Shown piece after piece: positions 44,902 through 52,968 of a DNA stretch of 64,000 bases. Position 1 is the stretch's first letter. Each line of letters opens with the position of its first letter. The position numbers and the translations under genes are program-made. This stretch comes from an uncultured Pelagibacteraceae bacterium. GTDB taxonomy: Bacteria; Pseudomonadota; Alphaproteobacteria; Pelagibacterales; Pelagibacteraceae. The DNA is taken from assembly GCA_902598485.1 (NCBI GenBank), contig CACKBU010000004.1, positions 32,861 through 96,860 of the forward strand, read 5' to 3'. The notes below the pieces were generated by a model. It was not told where the DNA came from and ran no database searches. It saw only the letters and a list, made by a program, of their open reading frames with translations.

Positions 44902-45942
44902 TTAGTATTTGATCTCCTTATTTACTTTTTTAAGAGATTTATCTGTTCCATGGTGAAAATGTTTGCTCATATCTGGCATATATTTCATTGAAATTGGTTT
45001 TTTACCAATTGCAACAGACATTTCTCTGACGTGATGAGCTTCAGCACCACAACATATACCAATGAAATTTATTTTATTTTTTATACAATCTTTTGCAAAC
45101 TCTGCCATTTCAAATCTGTTACAAAACAAATTATCTAAAGCAACTGGGAATGCGTTGCCACCAGGGATACAATCACAACCATGATCAGTAATATTTAAAA
45201 AACCAGGTTCTTCTTCTGTAGTTCTGTAAGGAACTGGAAGCCCTGATACATGACATGAAACTTTGTCTCTAACTTTTTTTAAAAGTTTCATTGTCATCTC
45301 GGGTCCTCTGTAACAATTTAACCCAACAACATCAGCGCCTAGATCTTCCATCATTTTACATGCGTCTTCAGCACTGTGTCCTTCTCTAGTTTTATCCCCT
45401 CTAGGAATTGCAAAATTGCATACCGCAATAAGTCCAGCATCCTTAATTGCTTTTAATGCAATTTTCATTTCATCAGTCCAGCTTATTGTTTCAGCAATAA
45501 CAAAGTCAACATCAGCTTCTTTTGCCCAAGCAACTTGCTCTTCGTACATTTGTTGACACTGCTTATGAGTATTTGGATCACCTGGATCAAATACGTTTGT
45601 ATTTGCCACATCTCCACAAACCATCAAATCTAAATCTTTAAATTCAGCTGCAGCATCTTTTGCAATTTTAAGAGCACCTTTTTGCATTGGTTCTAACAAG
45701 TGTTCTTTGCCAATTATTCTTAGTTTTTCTCTATGACCATAATAAGTAAATGCCTGAACAACATCTGAACCAGCTCTGATAAATTCTCGATGTAATTGAG
45801 TTACTACCTCAGGATGTTCCATAACAACCTCAGGAACAAATGGACCTGCTGAAAGATAACCTCTTCTTTCCATTGCAAAAAGGTATCCTTCTGCACACAT
45901 TATTGGACCTTCATTTAGTCTTGTAATAAGATCTTTTTTCAT
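44902..45942 (-). CDS. bhmT: Betaine-homocysteine S-methyltransferase family protein
   Basis: A 346-aa homocysteine S-methyltransferase-fold enzyme. Zinc ligands are Cys210 (GLNCYRGP), Cys297 and Cys298 (GICCGAEAHH). In SAR11 the BHMT homologue transfers a methyl from glycine betaine to homocysteine, giving methionine and DMG; this role is inferred from family and the DMG-handling genes around. Start 11 bp after the Rieske gene stop, with GAGGGT upstream as a ribosome binding site. Confidence 0.88.
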   Translation of the reverse strand: MKKDLITRLNEGPIMCAEGYLFAMERRGYLSAGPFVPEVVMEHPEVVTQLHREFIRAGSDVVQAFTYYGHREKLRIIGKEHLLEPMQKGALKIAKDAAAEFKDLDLMVCGDVANTNVFDPGDPNTHKQCQQMYEEQVAWAKEADVDFVIAETISWTDEMKIALKAIKDAGLIAVCNFAIPRGDKTREGHSAEDACKMMEDLGADVVGLNCYRGPEMTMKLLKKVRDKVSCHVSGLPVPYRTTEEEPGFLNITDHGCDCIPGGNAFPVALDNLFCNRFEMAEFAKDCIKNKINFIGICCGAEAHHVREMSVAIGKKPISMKYMPDMSKHFHHGTDKSLKKVNKEIKY

Positions 45943-45953
45943 AATTTACCCTC

Positions 45954-47141
45954 TCATTTAGTTAAATTGGTTGCAACCCACTTATGAAACATCAAAGTAG
46001 GAGTATCCATCACAGGTGAAAAATTTCCACCATTGTAAGCCGGGGAACTTCGACCCTTTTGCATTCCTTCTATTGCGGTTACATCTTCGTTCATAACTTC
46101 TTGCCAAAATGCAAAATTTTTTTCTCTTATACCTTTAAACTCATCGCTCGAAGCGCTTTCATCTCCGATATAATATAATTCAAAATGTTCTTTTGTCTGA
46201 TTGTTTGAAATTGGTTCTAACCAAAATGCATAAAAATGATCTATATGAATTCCCAACATTACATTTGGGTATAATGATACATATTCAGATTTTTCAGATA
46301 CTTCACTTGGCCAATTTGGAAAACATTTAAATTTTATATTCCCATCAAACTGTTGTGAATATTTATCACTCCCTTGTCCTGAAAAATTAAAATTTTCATC
46401 CTCTATGTGGTAGTGATCTGAAATATTTGAAACTCTATTCAGCTCTGGATGTATCCAGGGCAAATGATAGCTTTCGCAATAATTCTCAATAGCAAATTTC
46501 CAATTACTATTTACTGTCATATTAAAGTAACCATTGTCAGAAGCATGTCTTATTAATTGTTGATCTTTTTTAGAAATAAACTTAGACCATCTGTCCTCTA
46601 GAGGTTTTATAAAATCTTTAAACGGTTTTGCATTAGAATTAATATTAATAAAAATTAAATCCATCCAAATATTTGATTTAATTTCTTTTAAGTTACCCTT
46701 GTTTTTATCGAACCCTTCAACCTCATGTTTTCCTAGTCCTCCTATATGTGGAGTAACAGTTAATTTTCCATTAAAATCATAGGACCAAGAATGATAAGGG
46801 CATCTTATTACATTTTTTAATTTACATTCCTGATCAACTAATTTGAAACCTCTATGACTACAAACATTATGAAAAACTTTTACTTCATTCTCTTTGTTTC
46901 TAACTATTAGTATTGGTATTCCTAAAAGATTAAAAGGTTTTGCATCGCCTGGATTTGGTACAGAACTTGCAACCCCAATCATCGTCCAATTATTTTTAAA
47001 TATTTTTTCTTTCTCAAACTCTAAATAATCATTATTCAAATAACATTCATTAGGTAATCCATGAGCTTTCTCTATAGGATTTTTAACAACTTCTATTTTA
47101 TTGGGATCTAAGATGTCTGATAATTTTTTATTTATATTCAT
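45954..47141 (-). CDS. Rieske ring-hydroxylating-type oxygenase alpha subunit, glycine betaine monooxygenase (GbcA)-like
   Basis: A 395-aa Rieske oxygenase. The [2Fe-2S] motif is Cys94-x-His96 ... Cys114-x2-His117, and the mononuclear iron site has His226 and His231 (ENYCESYHLPWIHPEL). Length and the BHMT/DMGDH context point to the GbcA/stachydrine-demethylase group that removes a methyl from quaternary amines as formaldehyde. The needed reductase (GbcB type) is not in the window. A strong AAAGGAGG precedes the ATG. Choline or carnitine oxygenase is the main alternative. Confidence 0.8.
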   Translation of the reverse strand: MNINKKLSDILDPNKIEVVKNPIEKAHGLPNECYLNNDYLEFEKEKIFKNNWTMIGVASSVPNPGDAKPFNLLGIPILIVRNKENEVKVFHNVCSHRGFKLVDQECKLKNVIRCPYHSWSYDFNGKLTVTPHIGGLGKHEVEGFDKNKGNLKEIKSNIWMDLIFININSNAKPFKDFIKPLEDRWSKFISKKDQQLIRHASDNGYFNMTVNSNWKFAIENYCESYHLPWIHPELNRVSNISDHYHIEDENFNFSGQGSDKYSQQFDGNIKFKCFPNWPSEVSEKSEYVSLYPNVMLGIHIDHFYAFWLEPISNNQTKEHFELYYIGDESASSDEFKGIREKNFAFWQEVMNEDVTAIEGMQKGRSSPAYNGGNFSPVMDTPTLMFHKWVATNLTK

Positions 47142-47173
47142 AAACCTCCTTTTTTTAATTAATTAAAAAATTA

Positions 47174-47368
47174 ATCGAGGCTTAAAATTATCTTTCTCTA
47201 ATTATGATTTGTTGAAAAACAGTTTTGCAATTTAAAATATAAACAAATTCTTTGAAAAAAAAATTTGCAGAAAAAATCATACTAAAATTTTAAACAAAAA
47301 TTTTGTTCAGTTAAAGACAATTTTACTGCAACCAATAGTTGAATTAAATTTGCATTATTAGCCTCGAT
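47174..47368. promoter_or_regulatory. Shared AGCCTCGAT element in both divergent leaders
   Basis: ATCGAGGCT at 47174-47182 and AGCCTCGAT at 47360-47368 are perfect inverted copies. Read along each transcript, both the Rieske and the proX leaders carry AGCCTCGAT at about 40-45 nt before the ATG, and each leader ends in a purine-rich ribosome binding site (GGAGG or GGGAG) that CCTC could pair with. The 177 bp between is AT-rich. This could be an operator or an anti-Shine-Dalgarno switch. Confidence 0.45.
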
Positions 47369-47412
47369 ATGTTCAATTTAACTTTTAAATGAATCAAATG
47401 TTGGGAGATATA

Positions 47413-48423
47413 ATGAAGATTAAAAGAATACTTCTTTCACTAGCTGTTGTGTTTGGTCTTACTTCTTTTGGAAGTGTTGCAAATGCAGCTTGTGGAAATA
47501 TAACGATTGCTAATATGAACTGGGCTTCAGCAAACTTTATGGCTGAAGTTGATAAGATCATATTAGAAGAAGGTTATGGATGTTCAGTAGAATTAGTACC
47601 AGGTGCTACAATGCCTACGTTTACATCTATGCAAGAAAAAGGTGAGCCAGATGTTGCTCCAGAATTTTGGGCAAACGCTGCTATCATTGCTTTGAATAAA
47701 GCTGTTGACGAAGGAAAAATGCACTCACTTAATAAAGCGCCGATTACTGGTTTGGGTGAAGGATGGTGGGTATTACCTCACACACTTAAAAAACATCCTG
47801 AGCTAACAACTGCTGAAGCAATTTTAGCAAGACCAGATCTGTTTCCTCATCCAGAAGATCCATCAAAAGGTGGTTTTCATATTTGTCCTCCAGGTTGGAA
47901 CTGTGAGCTAAGTAATAGAAATCTTTACAAAGCTTTTGACATGGAAGCAAAAGGTTGGGCTATTGTTGAAACAGGTTCAGCTGCAGGATTAGATGGTTCA
48001 ATTGCTAAAGCTGCTGAGCGAGGTGAAAACTGGTTTGGTTACTATTGGTCACCAACAGCTATCATTGGTAAATATGATATGAGAGCTGTAGATATGGGAG
48101 CTTGGGGTGGAAAAGATAACTGGGATAAATGTATAGTTTTACCAGAACAAGAATGTGGAGACCCTAAAGCAACTTCATGGACAAAATCTGAAGTTTACAC
48201 AATCGTAACTGACAATTTCAAAAATACAGCTGGAAGTGCAGGTATGGAATACTTTAAGAAGAGAACATACCCAGGTCCAGTTATGAACGGTATGTTAGTT
48301 TGGATGGGTGAAAACCAAGCAGAAGGTGCTGATGCTGCAATTGAATTCCTTAAAACTCAAGAGAGCGTTTGGAGTAAATGGGTTTCAAGTGATGCTGCAA
48401 AAAAAATCAAAAAAGCACTTTAA
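47413..48423 (+). CDS. proX: Glycine betaine/quaternary amine ABC transporter substrate-binding protein
   Basis: A 336-aa OpuAC-type binding protein. I start at the ATG at 47413, with TTGGGAGAT before it and a proper signal peptide after it (MKIKRILLSLAVV, cleavage after VANA); an ATG at 47389 would add eight residues. The mature part has NWASANFMAEVDKI, ELVPGATMPT, PEFWANAA and several tryptophans that could form the aromatic cage for a trimethylammonium or sulfonium group. Neighbours support uptake of betaine-like onium compounds. Confidence 0.92.
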   Translation: MKIKRILLSLAVVFGLTSFGSVANAACGNITIANMNWASANFMAEVDKIILEEGYGCSVELVPGATMPTFTSMQEKGEPDVAPEFWANAAIIALNKAVDEGKMHSLNKAPITGLGEGWWVLPHTLKKHPELTTAEAILARPDLFPHPEDPSKGGFHICPPGWNCELSNRNLYKAFDMEAKGWAIVETGSAAGLDGSIAKAAERGENWFGYYWSPTAIIGKYDMRAVDMGAWGGKDNWDKCIVLPEQECGDPKATSWTKSEVYTIVTDNFKNTAGSAGMEYFKKRTYPGPVMNGMLVWMGENQAEGADAAIEFLKTQESVWSKWVSSDAAKKIKKAL

Positions 48424-48434
48424 TTAAAAATATT

Positions 48435-48460
48435 ATCAAACCCGCTTCGGCGGGTTTGAT
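48435..48460 (+). terminator. UUCG-capped hairpin between proX and proW
   Basis: ATCAAACCCGC-TTCG-GCGGGTTTGAT is a perfect 11-bp stem closed by a C(UUCG)G tetraloop, 11 nt after the proX stop and 12 nt before proW. The following TTAATAAAAATT is not a strong U tract. It probably gives partial termination or protects the SBP mRNA. Confidence 0.85.
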
Positions 48461-48472
48461 TTAATAAAAATT

Positions 48473-49360
48473 ATGGACTTCTTTAATAAAATTCCTGTAA
48501 TGGATAGAACGGCTCTTAGAGAGCTTAAAAAAGGAATTGACTCTAGTTTCAAAGAATTTTCAAGAGCTTATGGAGATGGGATTGAGGGTTTTTTTGATCC
48601 ACTGTTACATTTTTTAATTTGGTTAGAAAAATTATTAGTAAACAGTCCATGGCCTTTAGTAATTGGTGTATTTGCTTTATTAGCTTGGATTGGATCAAGA
48701 AGTATTAAGCTTGTAATTGGTACAGTGGTTTGTTTCTTGGTAATTGGCTACTTTGGAATGTGGAAAAATTGTATGGCTACAGTTGCAATCATTTCCGTTT
48801 CTACATTAGTTTGCATTGTTGTGGGAATTCCAATTGGAGTGTTAATGTCAAAATCAGCAAGAGCAGAAAAAGCAATTTTACCTGTTTTAGATATGATGCA
48901 AACTATTCCAAGCTTTGTATATTTAATTCCAATCATTATGCTTCTTGGTATTGGTAAAGTGCCTGGTTTGCTTGCTGTATGTATTTATGCTCTCCCCCCT
49001 ATTGTAAGATTAACAAATCTTGGGATTAGAGAAGTTGATAAAGAAACTTTAGAAGCCAGCGAAGCTTTTGGGGCTACACCAATGCAAAAATTAAGATCTG
49101 TTCAAATCCCACTTTCTCTACCAACTATTTTTGCTGGGATTAACCAAACGATTATGATGGCTTTAGCAATGGTAGTGATTGCATCAATGATAGGTGTAAA
49201 AGGCTTGGGAGTCCCGATTTTACAGGCTATTTCCAACCAATATTTAGCTCTTGGAATGATGAATGGTTTAGCAATCGTAGCTCTTGCAATTATCTTTGAT
49301 AGAGTAACTCAACAGTACGGACAAAGAATTCAAAAGCACAGAGGTCAGTTAAAAAAGTAA
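48473..49360 (+). CDS. proW: Glycine betaine/quaternary amine ABC transporter permease
   Basis: A 295-aa ProW-family permease with about six membrane segments after a 45-residue N-terminal part. The EAA loop reads EASEAFGATPMQKLRSVQIPLSLPTI (about 196-221) and DMMQTIPSFVYLIPIIMLLG is the ProW hallmark. It pairs with the SBP upstream. No ProV/OpuAA ATPase follows; the next gene is MetF-like. The ATPase must be supplied from elsewhere in the genome. Confidence 0.93.
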   Translation: MDFFNKIPVMDRTALRELKKGIDSSFKEFSRAYGDGIEGFFDPLLHFLIWLEKLLVNSPWPLVIGVFALLAWIGSRSIKLVIGTVVCFLVIGYFGMWKNCMATVAIISVSTLVCIVVGIPIGVLMSKSARAEKAILPVLDMMQTIPSFVYLIPIIMLLGIGKVPGLLAVCIYALPPIVRLTNLGIREVDKETLEASEAFGATPMQKLRSVQIPLSLPTIFAGINQTIMMALAMVVIASMIGVKGLGVPILQAISNQYLALGMMNGLAIVALAIIFDRVTQQYGQRIQKHRGQLKK

Positions 49361-49417
49361 ATTAGTCTCAATCGAATTTTCTAGACTCATATATCAAAAT
49401 AAATAAAGATCTTCCCT

Positions 49418-50146
49418 ATGAATTTTTCATTGGAAATAGGTCCTAAAACAGAGGTTGATACAGTTCCAGCGTTGTCTGACATTTATATAACAATGCTACC
49501 TGGGGGTGATTATAGAGAAACTGCTGATAAAGCAGTAGAACTTGTAAAAAAAGGATTTAACCCCGTACCTCATTTTCCTGCTAGATCAATGCATGATGAA
49601 AAAGAACTTAAAGATTATGTTTCTAGATGCAAAGATGGAGGGGTAAAGCAAGCCTTGATTATTGGAGGTGGAAGAGAGCCTGCAGGTAAATTTGATAGTT
49701 CATTTCAACTTTTGGAGACAGGTTATTTTGAAAAAATGAAAATAGGAATTGCTGGACATCCAGAGGGGAGTCCTGATATATCCGATTCAGATTTAGAAAA
49801 AGCTATGATAGATAAAAAGCCTTATGCTGACTACATCGTAACTCAATGGTTGCTAGATCCTCAGCCTATTATAGATTTTATTTCTAAGCAAAGCGTACCA
49901 GTGCATGTGGGAATTACTGGACCTTTAAAAATATCTAGCTTAATTAAATTTGCTAATATTGTAGGGGCAAAAAATTCCATTAACTTTCTTAAATCTAATT
50001 TTACTAAGGCATTAGATTTATTGAAACCTAAAGACCCTAATGATTTAATTGGGAAAGTTAAATCGCATACTGATAACTTCCACATTTATACATTCGGCGG
50101 CTTGAAGGAAACTAACAAGTGGTTGAAGGAGAATAGTTATGTCTAA
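49418..50146 (+). CDS. Methylenetetrahydrofolate reductase (MetF)-like protein
   Basis: A 242-aa TIM-barrel protein of the MTHFR family, about 50 residues shorter than E. coli MetF. It has SLEIGPKTEVDTVPAL (Glu6 in the place of the catalytic Glu), NPVPHFPARSM, LIIGGGREPAG, and IGIAGHPEGSPD. In MetF the matching R-G-D of the flavin/folate site has an Asp that is not seen here. It probably converts 5-methyl-THF made by the next protein, or a similar folate. Overlaps the GcvT-like gene by 8 bp. Confidence 0.85.
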   Translation: MNFSLEIGPKTEVDTVPALSDIYITMLPGGDYRETADKAVELVKKGFNPVPHFPARSMHDEKELKDYVSRCKDGGVKQALIIGGGREPAGKFDSSFQLLETGYFEKMKIGIAGHPEGSPDISDSDLEKAMIDKKPYADYIVTQWLLDPQPIIDFISKQSVPVHVGITGPLKISSLIKFANIVGAKNSINFLKSNFTKALDLLKPKDPNDLIGKVKSHTDNFHIYTFGGLKETNKWLKENSYV

Positions 50147-51497
50147 AGAATTTGACTATACTAAAGTACAACATGTTACTTCTGTTGATCAATCAGATAG
50201 AGAAGTACCATACAATTTAAGACAGAGTGGGCCAACAAAAGTTGAATTATTAATTTCAACAAGGGTAAGAAAATCACCTTATTGGCATTTATCAATGCAG
50301 GCAGGTTGTTGGAGAGCAACTGTATACAATCGTATTTATCACCCAAGAGGTTATGTAAAACCTGAAGATGGTGGAGCAATGGTTGAATATGATGCAATCG
50401 TAAACCATGTTACAATGTGGAATGTAGCTGTTGAAAGACAAATTAGAGTTAAAGGTCCGGATGCAGAAAAATTTACTGATTACGTTATAACTAGAGATGC
50501 AACAAAAATTTCTCCTATGAGAGCAAGATATGTAATATTATGTAATGCTTACGGAGGAGTTTTAAACGATCCAATTCTTTTAAGAATTTCAAAAAATGAA
50601 TTTTGGTTTTCGTTATCAGACTCTGATATTGGAATGTATTTACAAGGTGTAAATGCAGATGGAAAATTTAATTGTACAATTGAGGAAATAGATGCATGTC
50701 CAGTACAAATTCAAGGTCCTAAATCAAAAGCTTTAATGCAAGACCTTTGTGGTGACCAAGTTGATTTTGATAATATGCCTTTCTATGGATTAGCAGAAGC
50801 AACAGTTGGTGGAAGAAGTTGTGTAATTTCTCAATCTGGTTTTTCAGGAGAAGCTGGTTACGAGATATATTTAAGAAATGCAACTTTATATGCTGAAGAT
50901 ATGTGGAACGCAGTATTAGATGCAGGAAAAAAACATAAATTGATGGTGATTGCACCTGCACACCATAGAAGAATACAAGCAGGTATTCTTTCCTGGGGGC
51001 AAGACATGGATCAACAACATAATCCATTTCAATGTAATTTAGGCTATCAAGTTTCATTATCTGGTAAAGGTGAATGGAATAAAAAAGCTGATTATGTTGG
51101 TAAAGCTGCTCTAGAGAAAATGGGAGCGGATATTAAAGCTGGAAAAAAACCATATAAACTTCAATTAGTTGGAATGGAGTTGGGCGGTAAACCAATTGAT
51201 GATTATGCGCCAGACTTTTGGCTTGTATCACCAGAAAGTGGTGGAGATCCAGTTGGATTTCTTACTTCACCGTGGTGGCATCCTGAGAAGAAAACCAATA
51301 TTGCTATGGGATACGTTCCATTTGATGGAACTTTAAACCCTAATGGATTTCCAAAAAATAAAGTTGGAACTAAGTTTAAAGTTCATCTTCCAGAAAAATA
51401 CTCAGATACTCCAGGTACACCTGTAGATGCTGTAGTTGTGGATATTCCATTCAAAGAGTCTTTCAACGCAAATACTAGAGAAGTTGTAAAAGGCTAA
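50139..51497 (+). CDS. GcvT/DmdA-like THF-dependent methyltransferase, long form
   Basis: A 452-aa protein of the aminomethyltransferase fold. Seen: VYNRIYHPRGY, AIVNHVTMWNVAVERQIRVKGPDAEKFTDYV, VQIQGPKSKALM and SQSGFSGEAGYEIYL (near 231-245), the last a GcvT-family hallmark. It is longer than GcvT or the DMSP demethylase DmdA (about 370 aa). Coupled to a MetF-like gene and betaine transport genes, it likely moves a methyl from an onium compound to THF. DMSP, glycine betaine or a relative could be the donor; I cannot choose. Confidence 0.83.
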   Translation: MSKEFDYTKVQHVTSVDQSDREVPYNLRQSGPTKVELLISTRVRKSPYWHLSMQAGCWRATVYNRIYHPRGYVKPEDGGAMVEYDAIVNHVTMWNVAVERQIRVKGPDAEKFTDYVITRDATKISPMRARYVILCNAYGGVLNDPILLRISKNEFWFSLSDSDIGMYLQGVNADGKFNCTIEEIDACPVQIQGPKSKALMQDLCGDQVDFDNMPFYGLAEATVGGRSCVISQSGFSGEAGYEIYLRNATLYAEDMWNAVLDAGKKHKLMVIAPAHHRRIQAGILSWGQDMDQQHNPFQCNLGYQVSLSGKGEWNKKADYVGKAALEKMGADIKAGKKPYKLQLVGMELGGKPIDDYAPDFWLVSPESGGDPVGFLTSPWWHPEKKTNIAMGYVPFDGTLNPNGFPKNKVGTKFKVHLPEKYSDTPGTPVDAVVVDIPFKESFNANTREVVKG

Positions 51498-51508
51498 AAT
51501 TTACTATT

Positions 51509-51530
51509 GGGGAGCTAATTTCAGCTCCCC
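51509..51530 (+). terminator. Rho-independent terminator after the GcvT-like gene
   Basis: GGGGAGCT-AATTTC-AGCTCCCC is a perfect 8-bp GC-rich stem followed by TTTTCAATTTT, 11 nt after the stop. It closes the proXW-MetF-GcvT unit. Confidence 0.88.
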
Positions 51531-51542
51531 TTTTCAATTTTA

Positions 51543-51653
51543 ATGACCAAAAGTTTTTTAATAGCAGTTTGCATTATCATTGCTATTGCTTTAATAATAT
51601 TTCCATTAATTGTTTCTTATAAGGCTCAAATAAATAAAAATAAAAAAAATTAA
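51543..51653 (+). CDS. Very small single-pass membrane protein, 36 aa
   Basis: ATG at 51543 to TAA at 51651-51653 encodes MTKSFLIAVCIIIAIALIIF then a short basic tail ending NKNKKN. One hydrophobic segment of about 20 residues. The stop overlaps the next ATG as TAATG, the same coupling found throughout this window, so it is likely translated with the Yip1-like gene. Function unknown. Confidence 0.6.
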   Translation: MTKSFLIAVCIIIAIALIIFPLIVSYKAQINKNKKN

Positions 51654-52198
51654 TGTTTGCTGAATTTTTAAATATAATTTTTAAGTCAATAAAATTAGAC
51701 AAAACTCTTTATTCAGATAATAAAAATTTTGGAGAAGCATCAATATACTTTGCTGGTATTATAATGATACTAGATGGTATCGCTGGAGCAGTAGCAGCGA
51801 ATACGATTATTAAGACAGCTATCGCGATGTCTGGTCTAACTGCAATAGTTACTTGGCTAATATGGGCGATATTTATTTTTGTAATTGGAGTTAAATTATT
51901 TCCTGATAAGCAAACCAAAGTTTCATTCAAAAAAGTTTTAACAGCTGTTGGATTTGCACATGCCCCTGGTTTATTAAGATTTTTTGCGGTCACACCAGAT
52001 TTAATGATACCAATAATTTTTCTTACCCAATTTTGGATTTTTGCAGGTTTAATAATTTCAACTAAACAAATATTGAGTTTAAAATCTAATTTTAAATCTT
52101 TTGGGATTGTACTTTTGTCTTTTTTAATAATTGCATTTTTATCTATCTCATTTGTGATGAGTAGAATGAATATGCTTCCAGTTAGTCAAATTAGTTAA
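51653..52198 (+). CDS. Yip1-domain-like integral membrane protein
   Basis: A 181-aa protein with five hydrophobic segments and an N-terminal amphipathic part (FLNIIFKSIKLDKTLYSDN). The pattern ASIYFAGIIMILDGIAGAVA, KVLTAVGFAHAPGLLRFF and WIFAGLIISTKQIL is typical of bacterial Yip1-domain proteins, whose role is not established. Coupled to the 36-aa membrane protein before it; its stop overlaps the convergent small CxxC protein by 3 bp. Confidence 0.72.
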   Translation: MFAEFLNIIFKSIKLDKTLYSDNKNFGEASIYFAGIIMILDGIAGAVAANTIIKTAIAMSGLTAIVTWLIWAIFIFVIGVKLFPDKQTKVSFKKVLTAVGFAHAPGLLRFFAVTPDLMIPIIFLTQFWIFAGLIISTKQILSLKSNFKSFGIVLLSFLIIAFLSISFVMSRMNMLPVSQIS

Positions 52199-52362
52199 AG
52201 CGGAAAAATAGTCTTAGATACTCTACAAGATTTACATAATTTAAACCCAGTAAGAATTAAATTTTGAGTGACACTTTCGTCTTCCTCTTTGCATTCATCG
52301 CAAATATTATTTAATTCTTCAGTATCTGTATTAATATATTTTTCACCAATTTTATCAGTCAT
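52195..52362 (-). CDS. Small double-CxxC (zinc-ribbon-like) protein, 55 aa
   Basis: I read this from the ATG at 52362 to the TAA at 52195-52197. It has Cys21-x2-Cys24 (ICDECKEE) and Cys43-x2-Cys46 (KLCKSCRV), spaced like a zinc ribbon, with an acidic centre. Its start overlaps the DUF3726 gene stop by 8 bp, so it belongs to the same transcript. Function unknown; metal binding and a partner role for the DUF3726 or 553-aa protein are inferences. Confidence 0.72.
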   Translation of the reverse strand: MTDKIGEKYINTDTEELNNICDECKEEDESVTQNLILTGFKLCKSCRVSKTIFPL

Positions 52363-52966
52363 TATCAGTCAAACCAGCACCTGCCGCACCTTCTTTTAAA
52401 CTGTCGCTTTCTTCGACAAAAGTTTCTTCAGATAACTTGTATAAATTATTCCATTCATCGTCTGTAAAGTTGTCTTCATTTTCAAGTAGATTTACCTCAA
52501 TTGTATTCACTAATTTTGGAAATTCTTTTTCAATAAAATTTGAACTAATATTTACATTTAAATTTAGTAAAATTTTTTTTTCATCCATTTTTACATAAAT
52601 TTTTTTTCCAATAATTTCTGATGAACGACTTATAAAGGAAATAAAAATTATTGGATAAGCAACATTTTTGAATTCAATTTTTTTTAAATTTTCTAAAATA
52701 TTTATTTGATCTAAAAAACTAACACCTAAAGTAATTGGACAGTAAGGATTTTTTGATGAAGAGTTATTTTCACTAATTAAATTTAAATTTTCAAATTTAC
52801 TTTTGTTTTTTTTATTAAAATATTCATTAAGGTGCTTAATACCCGGTAAACTAAATAGCTCTAACAACCTTATACTTTTTCCTGTTTCCTCAGAAACTCC
52901 CCAAGAATATCCTGCTGCCTTTGAAGCTCTTTTAACAGTAGTTTCAATTTCACTCAGTGATTTCAT
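52355..52966 (-). CDS. DUF3726 family protein
   Basis: A 203-aa protein. SLSEIETTVKRASKAAGYSWGVSEE at the N-terminus (residues 3-27, cited in part) and the C-terminal GAAGAGLTDND are what I recognise as DUF3726, a family of unknown function in alphaproteobacteria. The middle is a beta-rich region of variable sequence. Soluble, no signal peptide. Two bases separate it from the 553-aa gene, and the small CxxC gene overlaps its end. Confidence 0.8.
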   Translation of the reverse strand: MKSLSEIETTVKRASKAAGYSWGVSEETGKSIRLLELFSLPGIKHLNEYFNKKNKSKFENLNLISENNSSSKNPYCPITLGVSFLDQINILENLKKIEFKNVAYPIIFISFISRSSEIIGKKIYVKMDEKKILLNLNVNISSNFIEKEFPKLVNTIEVNLLENEDNFTDDEWNNLYKLSEETFVEESDSLKEGAAGAGLTDND

Positions 52967-52968
52967 TA

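Noticed and set aside
50139..51497. Calling the long GcvT-like protein DmdA outright
   Set aside because: It is about 80 residues longer than the DmdA I know and the match I can make by eye is at family level only.
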